This document shows positions 1-7,474 of a stretch of 13,410 nt of DNA, piece after piece. The notes under the pieces are model-generated. The model made no database searches and had not been told where the DNA came from. It saw only the letters and a list, made by a program, of their open reading frames with translations. Position 1 is the stretch's first letter; each line of letters starts with the position of its first letter. The stretch spans positions 1 through 13,410 of the forward strand of contig DNHS01000054.1 in assembly GCA_003485765.1 (NCBI GenBank), read 5' to 3'. This DNA comes from Candidatus Omnitrophota bacterium (GTDB taxonomy: Bacteria > Omnitrophota > Gorgyraeia > Gorgyraeales > Gorgyraeaceae). Position numbers and translations under genes: made by a program.

Positions 1-39
1 ATTTGTTCAAACCCTAAACATAAACAAAGACAAGGCTGA
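1..39 (+). CDS. rpmJ: 50S ribosomal protein L36, C-terminal fragment (cut by window start)
   Basis: The first 36 bases read in frame as ICSNPKHKQRQG followed by TGA, which is the conserved tail of ribosomal protein L36. The Cys and the His of this tail match the last two zinc ligands of the zinc-binding form of L36. It lies just before rpsM, which is the usual rpmJ-rpsM order. Only the last 12 of roughly 37 codons are inside the window, so this is an edge truncation and not a broken gene. The identification rests on a short peptide but the context is decisive. Confidence 0.9.
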   Translation: MCSNPKHKQRQG

Positions 40-69
40 CTTATAGTTTAAAAGTTTAAAGGAGAAAAG

Positions 70-480
70 ATGGCGAGGATTGCAGGTATCGATTTACCAA
101 AAGAAAAACGCATAGAGATAGCTTTAACTTATATTTACGGTATAGGAAGGCCTCTGTCAAACAAGATATTAAAACAGGCAGGCGTAAATCCTGACACTAG
201 GGCAAAGGATATGAAAGAGGATGAGGTTTCCAGGGTAGCTGCTATTATTCAAAAGGAATATAAAGTTGAAGGAGATTTGAGAAGAGATATTTCTCAGAAT
301 ATAAAAAGGCTCATAGACATTGGTTCATATAGAGGCTACAGGCACAGAAGGTCTTTGCCTGTAAGAGGCCAGAGAACCAAGACAAACGCAAGAACCAGAA
401 AAGGCCCCAGAAAGACAGTGGGCGTGACAAGAAAAGCCACTAAGCCTACAACGGGAGATCATAGCAAGGAGAGCAAATAA
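70..480 (+). CDS. rpsM: 30S ribosomal protein S13
   Basis: S13 sits in the head of the small subunit, contacts the P-site tRNA and takes part in subunit bridges. The protein is 136 aa, starts MARIAGIDLP and carries the helix-two-turn-helix body and the basic region GYRHRRSLPVRGQRTKTNARTRKG that define the family (residues about 91-113). It is slightly longer than the usual 118-126 aa because of a polar tail ending in HSKESK. A GGAG ribosome-binding site at 61-64, 5 nt before the ATG, supports the start. It opens the run rpsM-rpsK-rpsD-rpoA-rplQ and follows rpmJ by 30 nt, so co-transcription is expected. Confidence 0.98.
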   Translation: MARIAGIDLPKEKRIEIALTYIYGIGRPLSNKILKQAGVNPDTRAKDMKEDEVSRVAAIIQKEYKVEGDLRRDISQNIKRLIDIGSYRGYRHRRSLPVRGQRTKTNARTRKGPRKTVGVTRKATKPTTGDHSKESK

Positions 481-481
481 T

Positions 482-871
482 ATGACAGAAAAGCCTAAAA
501 TAGCGAAGAAAAAAATTATTAAAAATATCACCAGCGGAATAGTTCATGTTCTAGCAACTTTCAATAATACAATAGTTACTATAACTGATCGGCAGGGTAA
601 TGCAATAGTGTGGGCAAGCTGCGGGTCTGTAGGTTTCACAGGATCTAAGAAATCTACGCCTTTTGCAGCGCAGATGACTGCTAGCGACGCTGCAAAAAAG
701 GCTATTGAGCATGGCCTTAAAGATGTGGAGGTTTTTGTAAAAGGCCCTGGTTCAGGCAGAGAAGCGGCAATAAGGGCTATACAGGCAGCGGGGCTGCGTA
801 TAAGCGCTATAAAGGATGTAACGCCTATTCCGCATAATGGCTGCAGGCCGCCGAAAAGGAGAAGGGTCTAA
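482..871 (+). CDS. rpsK: 30S ribosomal protein S11
   Basis: S11 is a platform protein of the small subunit near the mRNA exit and E site. At 129 aa it has the normal family length. The central GNAIVWASCGSVGFTGSKKSTPFAAQ region and the C-terminal DVTPIPHNGCRPPKRRRV are family signatures. An AAGGAG site at 466-471 lies inside the end of rpsM, 10 nt before the ATG. The gap to the rpsM stop is a single base, which suggests translational coupling. Nothing unusual is visible. Confidence 0.98.
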   Translation: MTEKPKIAKKKIIKNITSGIVHVLATFNNTIVTITDRQGNAIVWASCGSVGFTGSKKSTPFAAQMTASDAAKKAIEHGLKDVEVFVKGPGSGREAAIRAIQAAGLRISAIKDVTPIPHNGCRPPKRRRV

Positions 872-873
872 AT

Positions 874-1503
874 ATGGCAAGATATACAGGATCATCGTGC
901 AGGGTATGCAGAAGACAGAGCGCAAAGCTTTTTTTAAAAGGCCAGAGATGTTATACTGAGAAATGCGGTTTTGATAAAAGGAGCTATGCCCCAGGGCAGC
1001 ATGGAAAAGGCCAGAGGATCAAGCTTTCAAACTATGGTATGCAATTAAGAGAAAAGCAGAAGGTGAAAAAGATATACGGAATATTGGAGCGCCAGTTTAG
1101 AAAATATTTTCAAACAGCCAGCCGTTCAAAAGGCATTACAGGCTCAAAGCTTCTGGAGCTTTTAGAGAGAAGACTGGATAATATTATATTCAGGTCCTCG
1201 TTTGTTTCCTCAAGGCCTGAGGCAAGACAGATGGTAATGCATGGCCACGTGCTTGTTAATAATAAAAAAGTGGACATACCGTCCTATTCCGTAAAAACAG
1301 GCGATATTGTAGTTATAAAACCAAAAGAAAAAACCATAAAAAGGGTTAAAGAATCTGCTGATAAATTAAAAGACAGGCCTTGTCCAAGCTGGATCGAAGT
1401 GGACAAAGTTGGCCTTAGGACAAAGGTTACAAGGCTTCCTGAAAGAAACGATATGGCAGCTGACATAAGAGAACAGCTGATTGTAGAACTATACTCGAAA
1501 TAA
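874..1503 (+). CDS. rpsD: 30S ribosomal protein S4 (zinc-binding form)
   Basis: S4 is a primary 16S rRNA binder that nucleates assembly of the small-subunit body. In many bacteria it also represses its own operon by binding mRNA. The 209-aa protein has the N-terminal four-cysteine cluster C9-x2-C12-x13-C26-x4-C31, so it belongs to the zinc-binding (C+) type. An S4 RNA-binding domain spans about residues 97-160, including SSRPEARQMVMHGHVLVN. It begins 2 nt after the rpsK stop, with GAAGGG at 861-866 as a plausible ribosome-binding site. No leader that could fold as an S4 autoregulatory target was found directly before it, because the intergenic space is too short. Confidence 0.98.
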   Translation: MARYTGSSCRVCRRQSAKLFLKGQRCYTEKCGFDKRSYAPGQHGKGQRIKLSNYGMQLREKQKVKKIYGILERQFRKYFQTASRSKGITGSKLLELLERRLDNIIFRSSFVSSRPEARQMVMHGHVLVNNKKVDIPSYSVKTGDIVVIKPKEKTIKRVKESADKLKDRPCPSWIEVDKVGLRTKVTRLPERNDMAADIREQLIVELYSK

Positions 1504-1519
1504 AAAATTGGAGGAATAA

Positions 1520-2503
1520 ATGGGGATAAGCTGGAAGACGTTCGAGATGCCTAAAAGATTAGAGTGCGATGAGGCTAGTTATTCTAAGACATATGGAAAA
1601 TTTATCGCAGAACCGTTTGAAAGAGGCTTTGGATCCACAATAGGGAATTCTTTGAGGCGTATTCTCATATCTTCTATTGAGGGGACAGCGGTTACCTCTG
1701 TAAAAATAGACGGCGTATTGCATGAATTTTCTACAATACCGGGCGTATTGGAAGATGTCCCGCAGATTATTTTAAATATAAAGCAACTGTTTCTTAAATC
1801 AGAGACTCGCAATCCGAAGATACTGCGTTTAAAGGCTACTAAAAAAGGCGAGGTTACAGCAAAGAACATAGTGGCTGATGAGACAATAGAAATAATAAAT
1901 CCAGACCTGCATATAGCGACTCTTACAAAGGATGCAAGTTTTAATATGGAGCTTGAAATTGGCAGGGGCAGAGGATTTGTGCCTTCGGAGAGAAATAAAA
2001 AAGAAGGCCAGGTAATAGGCGCCATACCCGTAGATTCCATATTTGCTCCTGTAAGAAGGGTAAGCTATCACGTGGAAAATACCAGGGTTGGCCAGATCAC
2101 AGATTATGACAAATTGATATTGGAGATATGGACAAACGGCAGCATGGAGCCGAAAGACGCTATCCTGTACGCATCGCATATACTGCATAAACACCTCGAG
2201 GTGTTTTTAAAATTCGGCCAGATTGTCGTGGAAGACGAAGCGCAGGAAGAAGGTACTCAGGAAAATAAGGAAATGCTGGAAAAATTAAAACTCCCTGTTT
2301 CAGAACTTGAACTTTCTGTAAGAAGCGGTAATTGCCTCAGAGAGGCGCACATAAAGACTATAGGAGAGCTTGTCACAAAAACAGAGCAGGAAATGCTTCA
2401 GTATAGGAATTTTGGTAAAAAGTCGCTTCAGGAAATAACAGAAATACTCAAAAGCATGGAGTTTTCTCTAGGCATGGAAATACCAAAAGATTCTAAAAAA
2501 TAA
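1520..2503 (+). CDS. rpoA: DNA-directed RNA polymerase subunit alpha
   Basis: This subunit dimerises to scaffold assembly of the beta and beta' subunits, and its C-terminal domain contacts UP elements and activators. The 327-aa protein has the full N-terminal domain, with EPFERGFGSTIGNSLRRILISS at residues 31-52 as the dimer/beta contact region. After an acidic linker (about 236-255) comes an intact C-terminal domain. Its DNA-contact residues appear as R268, N271 and C272 in VRSGNC, and as GKKS at 299-302 (E. coli R265, N268, C269 and GKKS). The GGAGGA at 1510-1515 fixes the ATG start. It lies between rpsD and rplQ as in most bacteria. No oddity is visible. Confidence 0.98.
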   Translation: MGISWKTFEMPKRLECDEASYSKTYGKFIAEPFERGFGSTIGNSLRRILISSIEGTAVTSVKIDGVLHEFSTIPGVLEDVPQIILNIKQLFLKSETRNPKILRLKATKKGEVTAKNIVADETIEIINPDLHIATLTKDASFNMELEIGRGRGFVPSERNKKEGQVIGAIPVDSIFAPVRRVSYHVENTRVGQITDYDKLILEIWTNGSMEPKDAILYASHILHKHLEVFLKFGQIVVEDEAQEEGTQENKEMLEKLKLPVSELELSVRSGNCLREAHIKTIGELVTKTEQEMLQYRNFGKKSLQEITEILKSMEFSLGMEIPKDSKK

Positions 2504-2512
2504 AGGATTTAT

Positions 2513-3097
2513 ATGCGACACCATAAACACAGCGTAAGATTTGGAAGACAGAGGAGCCATTACAAGGCAACGCTCAAGAGCCTGGTTACAGGGCTTATTA
2601 TCAATAAGAGCATCACTACAACAAAAGTAAAGGCAAAAGAGACCTCGCGCCTGGCTGATAAACTCATAACTCTCGGAAAAGAAAAAACAGTAACTAATCA
2701 GCGCAGCGCTTATGCTATTCTCGGCGATAGAAAATTGGTTGGCATGCTTTTTAATGAACTTGCGCCTTTATTTAAGGATAGAAAAGGCGGTTATACAAGA
2801 GTTATGCTGACTGAAAAAAGGCGCGGAGATAATGCGCAAATGGCCATACTTGAATTTGTTGAAAAGCCAAAACCTCCTGAACATAAAAAGAAAACGGAGA
2901 AAAAAGAGAAAAAACTTGCTGCTCCAGCGCTTGAAACTAAGATTGAAAAAGAGGAGAAGATTGTTTCGCCTGAGCCAAAAAAAGAAGAGCACAGGAAAGA
3001 AGAGCACAAAAAAGAAACGCCACAACCCAAGAAGCATGAGAAACCAATAGGAAGACCCGGATTCTTCAAGAAATTCTTTGGACGAAAAGGGGATTAA
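2513..3097 (+). CDS. rplQ: 50S ribosomal protein L17 with a long charged C-terminal extension
   Basis: L17 sits near the peptide exit tunnel of the large subunit. Residues 1-117 form a normal L17, from MRHHKHSVRFGRQRSHYKA to GGYTRVMLTEKRRGDNAQMAILEFVE. The usual family length is about 115-130 aa; this protein has 194. The extra 77 residues are a Lys/Glu/Pro-rich, probably disordered tail that ends in the basic-aromatic segment PIGRPGFFKKFFGRKGD. AAAGGA at 2503-2508 overlaps the rpoA stop and serves as ribosome-binding site. It is the last gene of the ribosomal operon and is followed by a palindromic element instead of a recognisable U-tailed terminator. Confidence 0.96.
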   Translation: MRHHKHSVRFGRQRSHYKATLKSLVTGLIINKSITTTKVKAKETSRLADKLITLGKEKTVTNQRSAYAILGDRKLVGMLFNELAPLFKDRKGGYTRVMLTEKRRGDNAQMAILEFVEKPKPPEHKKKTEKKEKKLAAPALETKIEKEEKIVSPEPKKEEHRKEEHKKETPQPKKHEKPIGRPGFFKKFFGRKGD

Positions 3098-3116
3098 GTA
3101 ATATTTTAAAATAAAA

Positions 3117-3463
3117 GGGGTTAGGCAGGCCTAAAGAAAAGCCTCGTCGATTCGAGCGGGCACGGTGTCCTGTGCAGGCTGGGACCATTCGGCACGAAAT
3201 AATTTTGCCGTCCGCTACGGTTTACAGCTTGTTTCTCTGTCGACTATCGCATTGTCAACCGATCGAAACTCGCTGTAATCCCTTGCGGACATTTGCCAAA
3301 ATTTTTCTAATGTGCCTCAGGTCCCAGCCTACACAGGACGAGCGACCCTTCGACAAGCTCAGGGTTCTTAGTCCCGAGCGAAGTCGAGGGACGAGAATCG
3401 GCGCGGAGCGAAAGACGCCACGCTGGGGCGTCCGAGCGTCTTTTCGTAGGCCTGCCTAATCCC
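3117..3463 (-). repeat. Structured palindromic element, copy A (347 bp, core on minus strand)
   Basis: This fills the gene-free gap between rplQ and the aminotransferase. Terminal inverted repeats of 16 bp (3117-3132 and 3448-3463, one mismatch) enclose four parts. First is a 19-bp stem, 3168-3186 against 3320-3338, with one non-Watson-Crick pair. Second is a 135-bp core at 3185-3319, homologous to copies B and C on the minus strand. Third is a small hairpin at 3414-3432 with loop ACGCTGG. Fourth is an extra hairpin at 3346-3390 built on the CCTTCGACAAGCTCAGG palindrome. A 6-bp helix (3148-3153 with 3395-3400) corresponds to an 8-bp helix in copy B. Open frames across it lack ribosome-binding sites and protein-like features. 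The function is unknown to me; it may be a mobile palindromic repeat or a structured RNA. Confidence 0.85.
3346..3390. repeat. CTTCGAC/GTCGAGG palindromic hairpin inside copy A
   Basis: CCCTTCGAC and GCTC on the left pair with GAGC and GTCGAGGG on the right, giving an interrupted stem around a short loop. Copy B has no counterpart at the matching place, so this looks like a separate palindrome inserted into copy A. The CTTCGACAAGCTCAGG type of palindrome recurs in intergenic DNA of many unrelated bacteria, from general knowledge. No T-run follows, so a classical terminator role is not supported. Confidence 0.6.
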
Positions 3464-3475
3464 GCATTATACTAC

Positions 3476-4648
3476 ATGAGACTTTCTTCGCGTGCAAAAA
3501 GCGTTTCCCCGTCATTGACCCTTGCAATCACAGCCAAAGCCAAGAAAATGAAAAACTCAGGCATAGATGTTGTAAGCTTTGGCTCAGGCGAACCTGATTT
3601 CGACACGCCAGACCACATAAAGCTGGCCGCAATAAAATCTATTCAGCAGGGTTTCACAAAATATACTGCTGAATCAGGCACAGATGAACTAAAAAATGCA
3701 ATCTGTGAGAAATTCCAGAAAGACAACAGCCTTTTCTACAGCCCTTCCCAAATAGTTGTATCCTGCGGAGCGAAACATTCACTTTACAATATAATACAGG
3801 CAGTATGCGAAAAAGGCGATGAAGTGATTATACCGTCTCCTTATTGGCTGAGCTATCCTGAGATGGTGAATCTCGCAGAAGCAAAGCCTATTTTTATTAA
3901 AACCGATGATTCCTCAGGATTCAGGATACAAGTATCTGATCTCAAAAAAGCAATCACAAAGAATACAAAAGCCCTTATAATAAACAGCCCGTCAAACCCT
4001 ACAGGGTCTATTTACGCAAAAGAAGAGTTGATGGAGATAGGAAAGATAGCAGCTAGTAAAGGGATTCTCATTATCAGCGACGAGATTTACGAAAAGATTA
4101 TCTTTGACGGCAATTCTCATGTATCTATAGCAGCTCTGGGCGAAGATATTTTTAAAAACACCGTTGTGGTTAACGGCGTTTCTAAGAGCTTCGCAATGAC
4201 TGGCTGGAGGATAGGGTATCTTGCCGCATCTAATAATGAGCTTGTAACAGCTATTAAAAATATACAGAGTCACTCCACATCAAACCCTGCTTCTATAAGT
4301 CAGATGGCAGCCTTAGAGGCGCTTAGGAACAGCGATACGGCTATTGTAGACAATATGAGAAATGAATTTGAGAAAAGAAGGGACTATATAGTAGACAGGA
4401 TAAATAAAATAAAAGGACTTTCCTGTTTGAAGCCTGAAGGAGCTTTTTATGTTTTCTGCAGGATACATAAAAAGGGATTATCCAGCATGGAAGTTACTGA
4501 TAAGCTGCTGGATGAGGCAAAGATAGCTGTTGTCCCTGGCAAGGTCTTTGGTTCCGACAGCCACATAAGATTAAGTTTTGCGACCAGCATGGAAAATATT
4601 AAAAAAGGTATTGATAGAATAGAAGAATGGTTTAATAAAAATGGGTAA
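3476..4648 (+). CDS. aspC: Aspartate aminotransferase (class I, PLP-dependent)
   Basis: The predicted reaction is transfer of the amino group between aspartate and 2-oxoglutarate, giving oxaloacetate and glutamate in the cytoplasm. The 390-aa protein has the family fold intact: SPSNPTG with N174, D202 for the PLP ring nitrogen, Y205, the Schiff-base lysine K237 in VSKSFAMTGWRIGY, and R365 for the substrate carboxylate. The N-terminus (LSSRAKSVSPSLTLAITAKAKKM) is typical of the type-I-beta bacterial enzymes, which supports the ATG at 3476. No Shine-Dalgarno site precedes it; the palindromic element ends only 12 nt upstream. The stop overlaps the next gene by 8 nt. Other class I aminotransferase specificities cannot be excluded from sequence alone. 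Confidence 0.9.
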   Translation: MRLSSRAKSVSPSLTLAITAKAKKMKNSGIDVVSFGSGEPDFDTPDHIKLAAIKSIQQGFTKYTAESGTDELKNAICEKFQKDNSLFYSPSQIVVSCGAKHSLYNIIQAVCEKGDEVIIPSPYWLSYPEMVNLAEAKPIFIKTDDSSGFRIQVSDLKKAITKNTKALIINSPSNPTGSIYAKEELMEIGKIAASKGILIISDEIYEKIIFDGNSHVSIAALGEDIFKNTVVVNGVSKSFAMTGWRIGYLAASNNELVTAIKNIQSHSTSNPASISQMAALEALRNSDTAIVDNMRNEFEKRRDYIVDRINKIKGLSCLKPEGAFYVFCRIHKKGLSSMEVTDKLLDEAKIAVVPGKVFGSDSHIRLSFATSMENIKKGIDRIEEWFNKNG

Positions 4649-5900
4649 AACGATAACAGAAAAGATATTTAGCTCTCATAGCAAAAAGGACGCAAAAGCT
4701 GGTGACGTAGTGGTCGCAAATATAGATTTTTGTTTTGGCCAGGATGGAACCAGCATGCTTGTTATTGACGCATTTAGAAATCTGGGAGCAAAAAAGGTTT
4801 TCAATAAAGATAAATTCCGCATGGTTATAGACCATAGCGCCCCAAGCCCGAATATCGGGGTTTCAGAGGTGCATAAAAAGATGCGTAATTTTGCGAAAGA
4901 ACACGATCTGAAGATATTCGATATTGGTTCCGGCGTGTGCCATCAGGTTATACCAGAATCAGGGCTTGTTATGCCTGGCAGCCTGGTAGTGGGGGCTGAT
5001 TCGCATACATGCACTTATGGAGCGCTTGGCGTTTTTTCAACAGGCATGGGGTCTACTGATGTCGCAGTAGCGCTTGCAACTGGAAAAAACTGGTTCAAGG
5101 TTCCTGAGACTGTAAAAATAATACTTAATGGAAAAACCAGAAAAGGCGTTTATTCAAAAGATGTGATACTTTATGTAATAGGGAAACTAGGGGCTGATTA
5201 TGCCACATATAAGGCCGTTGAATTCCAAGGGGAGTACATAAACAGCTTAAGCATGGATGAGCGTTTTACTATAACCAATATGGCGATTGAAATGGGAGCA
5301 AAAGCCGGCCTGATTGAGCCAGACGAAAAAACATATAAGTGGCTAAGGTCGCATGGGGTGAAGGGCAGGGGGCGTAGGGTGAAGAGCGATAAAGATGCTG
5401 TGTATTCTGAAGCGCTGGAATTTGATGTAAGTAAGATTGCGCCGCAGATAGCAATGCCTCATACCGTAGACAATGTTATGCCGATAAATAAGCTAAAACG
5501 TACGAAAATTGATCAGGCATTTTTAGGAACCTGCACAAACGGAAGATTAGAAGACCTGGCAATAGCTTATTCTATTTTGAAAAATAAAAAGATAAATGAA
5601 AACGTAAAGATGATAATAGCTCCTGCTTCAAAAGATATCTTTCAGAAAGCGATGGAAAAGGGCATGATAACAGAATTTGTAAGAGCAGGCGCATGCGTGG
5701 TTGCGCCTGGTTGCGGACCTTGCGTAGGAACCCATAACGGCGTTCTATCTTATGGCGAAGTCTGTATTTCAACTGCCAATAGGAATTTTAAAGGAAGAAT
5801 GGGTAATCCAGACGCATTTATTTATCTTGGTTCTCCTGCTACTGTAGCAGCGTCTGCGCTGGAAGGTAAGATCGCTGATCCAAGGAAATATATAAAGTAA
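4641..5900 (+). CDS. leuC: Aconitase / 3-isopropylmalate dehydratase large subunit (short two-subunit type)
   Basis: This is the [4Fe-4S] hydro-lyase large subunit, which isomerises a hydroxy-tricarboxylic or dicarboxylic acid through a cis-alkene intermediate. The cluster cysteines are visible as C298 in FLGTCTNGR and C358/C361 in GCGPCVGTH. Other family blocks are IDHSAPSP (63-70) and GADSHTCTYGALG (118-130). At 419 aa it matches the shorter LeuC2/HacA class, not the roughly 466-aa proteobacterial LeuC. Its partner small subunit lies downstream after pilT. Substrate could be isopropylmalate, citrate/isocitrate or homocitrate. The neighbouring isocitrate-type dehydrogenase makes an aconitase role plausible, so the leuC symbol names the family only. 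The start overlaps aspC by 8 nt, which suggests coupled translation. Confidence 0.88.
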   Translation: MGKTITEKIFSSHSKKDAKAGDVVVANIDFCFGQDGTSMLVIDAFRNLGAKKVFNKDKFRMVIDHSAPSPNIGVSEVHKKMRNFAKEHDLKIFDIGSGVCHQVIPESGLVMPGSLVVGADSHTCTYGALGVFSTGMGSTDVAVALATGKNWFKVPETVKIILNGKTRKGVYSKDVILYVIGKLGADYATYKAVEFQGEYINSLSMDERFTITNMAIEMGAKAGLIEPDEKTYKWLRSHGVKGRGRRVKSDKDAVYSEALEFDVSKIAPQIAMPHTVDNVMPINKLKRTKIDQAFLGTCTNGRLEDLAIAYSILKNKKINENVKMIIAPASKDIFQKAMEKGMITEFVRAGACVVAPGCGPCVGTHNGVLSYGEVCISTANRNFKGRMGNPDAFIYLGSPATVAASALEGKIADPRKYIK

Positions 5901-5917
5901 CCGTAAAGGATAAAATT

Positions 5918-6964
5918 ATGGATATAAGAGACCTTCTAAAAACTGCTGTTGAAAAAAATGCATCAGATCTTCATATCACTGTAGACTCAGCGCCTATTGT
6001 CAGGGTAGACGGAAAACTAATACCTTTAAATTTTCCAAAGCTGGACAAGGAATATTGTAAACGTCTTGTGTACAGCATACTGGATGATAAACAGAAGGCA
6101 GTTTTTGAGAGAGACTTAGAGCTGGATCTTTCTCTGGATGTCCCAGGGTTGAATAGATTCAGAGTCAATGTGCACATGCAGAGAGGAAGCGTTGAGGCTG
6201 CGTTCAGGCTGGTGTCATTAAACATAAGAACTATCACGGAGCTGGGTCTGCCGCCTGTCGTAGCAGATCTTTGCCGTAAAAACAATGGCTTGGTCCTTGT
6301 TACAGGCCCCACAGGAGTTGGTAAAACTACAACGCTTGCTGCAATGTTAGATCTTATAAATACAGAGCGTCAGGCAATAATTATAGTAGTAGAAGATCCT
6401 ATAGAATATGTGCATACTAATAAACGCAGCGTAATTAAACAGAGAGAAGTCTATGCTGATACCAGGTCTTTCGCAAGCGCATTGATTCACGCGTTAAGGC
6501 AGGATCCTAATGTAATAATAGTTGGTGAAATGAGGGATATGGAGACAATTTCCACTGTTCTCACAGCTGCAGAAACAGGGCATCTTGTGCTGGCAACATT
6601 ACATACTCCGGATGCGTCTCAGACAATAGATAGGATTATAGATGTTTTTCCACCCTACCAGCAAGAGCAGATAAAGATCCAGCTTTCAACTACTTTGCAG
6701 GGGGTTATTTCGCAGCAGTTATTGCCGAGAAAAGACAGGCCTGGCAGGATTATTGCAACAGAAATAATGATAGCTACAAATGCGGTAAGAAATCTTATCC
6801 GCGAACATGAAACAGAACAGCTTCTTACGCATATACAGACAGGCGGACAGTATGGCATGCATACAATGGACAAGTCTTTAAAAACGCTTTACCAAAAGGG
6901 TATTATCGCAGAGGATGTTTTTAAGACATATATCAAGAATCCAGATGAAGTTAGAAATCTATAA
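5918..6964 (+). CDS. pilT: Type IV pilus retraction ATPase PilT
   Basis: PilT is a hexameric cytoplasmic ATPase that depolymerises type IV pili and drives twitching. The 348-aa protein has an N-terminal PAS-like domain (1-100, starting ASDLHITV) and a RecA-like domain. Visible motifs are Walker A GPTGVGKTT (130-138, K136), the Asp box VVEDPIEYVH with E159, Walker B IIVGEMRD with E204, and the His box ATLHT with H229. The segment AVRNLIRE at 289-296 matches the AIRNLIRE motif that separates PilT from extension ATPases such as PilB. AAAGGA at 5905-5910 serves the ATG. It sits between the two subunit genes of one dehydratase, an unexpected place with no pilus gene nearby. Confidence 0.95.
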   Translation: MDIRDLLKTAVEKNASDLHITVDSAPIVRVDGKLIPLNFPKLDKEYCKRLVYSILDDKQKAVFERDLELDLSLDVPGLNRFRVNVHMQRGSVEAAFRLVSLNIRTITELGLPPVVADLCRKNNGLVLVTGPTGVGKTTTLAAMLDLINTERQAIIIVVEDPIEYVHTNKRSVIKQREVYADTRSFASALIHALRQDPNVIIVGEMRDMETISTVLTAAETGHLVLATLHTPDASQTIDRIIDVFPPYQQEQIKIQLSTTLQGVISQQLLPRKDRPGRIIATEIMIATNAVRNLIREHETEQLLTHIQTGGQYGMHTMDKSLKTLYQKGIIAEDVFKTYIKNPDEVRNL

Positions 6965-6973
6965 GAGGTTTAT

Positions 6974-7474
6974 ATGAAAGGTGTTTCATATAAGTTCGGC
7001 AACGATATAAATACAGACCTTATTATATCTGGCAGGTATAAATTTTCAATTACTGACCCGAATCAGCTTGCCAAGCATGTATTTGAAGACATAGATCCTG
7101 AATTTTACAAGAAAGCAGGCAAGGATAAATTTTTCGTAATAGCTGGAACTAATTTTGGCTGCGGCTCTTCAAGAGAACAGGCGCCCATGGCCCTTAAATA
7201 TGCAGGATGCCATGCAGTGCTTGCCAAAAGCTTTGCTAGGATATTTTATAGAAACGCATTCAATCTTGGCCTGCCTTTAATAGAATGCGATACTGCTAAG
7301 ATAAAAAAAGAAGACGTAATAGAAGTGGTTATTGAAAAAGGTATTGTTGTAGGCCCAGATAAACAATATATCCTGCATATAAAGCCATTTACTAGATTTC
7401 AGAAAGACCTCGTAAAGGTCGGCGGCATAGTGAATTACTATAAAAAATACGGGGAGCTGAAAATTGAGCTATAG
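6974..7474 (+). CDS. leuD: Aconitase / 3-isopropylmalate dehydratase small subunit
   Basis: The small (swivel) subunit pairs with the product of the large-subunit gene at 4641-5900. The 166-aa length is normal for the short LeuD2/HacB class. Visible motifs are GNDINTDLI (9-17), NFGCGSSREQAP (60-71) and KSFARIFYRNAFNLGLP (85-101). The substrate-specificity loop after NTD, usually YLRM in isopropylmalate or YLRT in homocitrate enzymes, reads GRYKFSITD (20-28). It therefore matches neither class and leaves the substrate open. AGAGG at 6963-6967 precedes the ATG by a few bases. Its end overlaps the next gene by 11 nt, so tight co-translation with the dehydrogenase is likely. Confidence 0.88.
   Translation: MKGVSYKFGNDINTDLIISGRYKFSITDPNQLAKHVFEDIDPEFYKKAGKDKFFVIAGTNFGCGSSREQAPMALKYAGCHAVLAKSFARIFYRNAFNLGLPLIECDTAKIKKEDVIEVVIEKGIVVGPDKQYILHIKPFTRFQKDLVKVGGIVNYYKKYGELKIEL

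Noticed and set aside
1579..2040. Long minus-strand open frames opposite rpoA, lpdA and others
   Set aside because: They lie antisense to clearly recognised genes and have no ribosome-binding sites or family features.
3172..3459. A 95-codon open frame between rplQ and aspC
   Set aside because: It lies entirely in palindromic element A, has no ribosome-binding site and changes character at the module borders. The DNA is explained by stems and loops.
3117..3463. Element A as an ordinary intrinsic terminator of the ribosomal operon
   Set aside because: There are large stems but no run of T after any of them on the plus strand. Some termination or RNA processing remains possible but is not shown.
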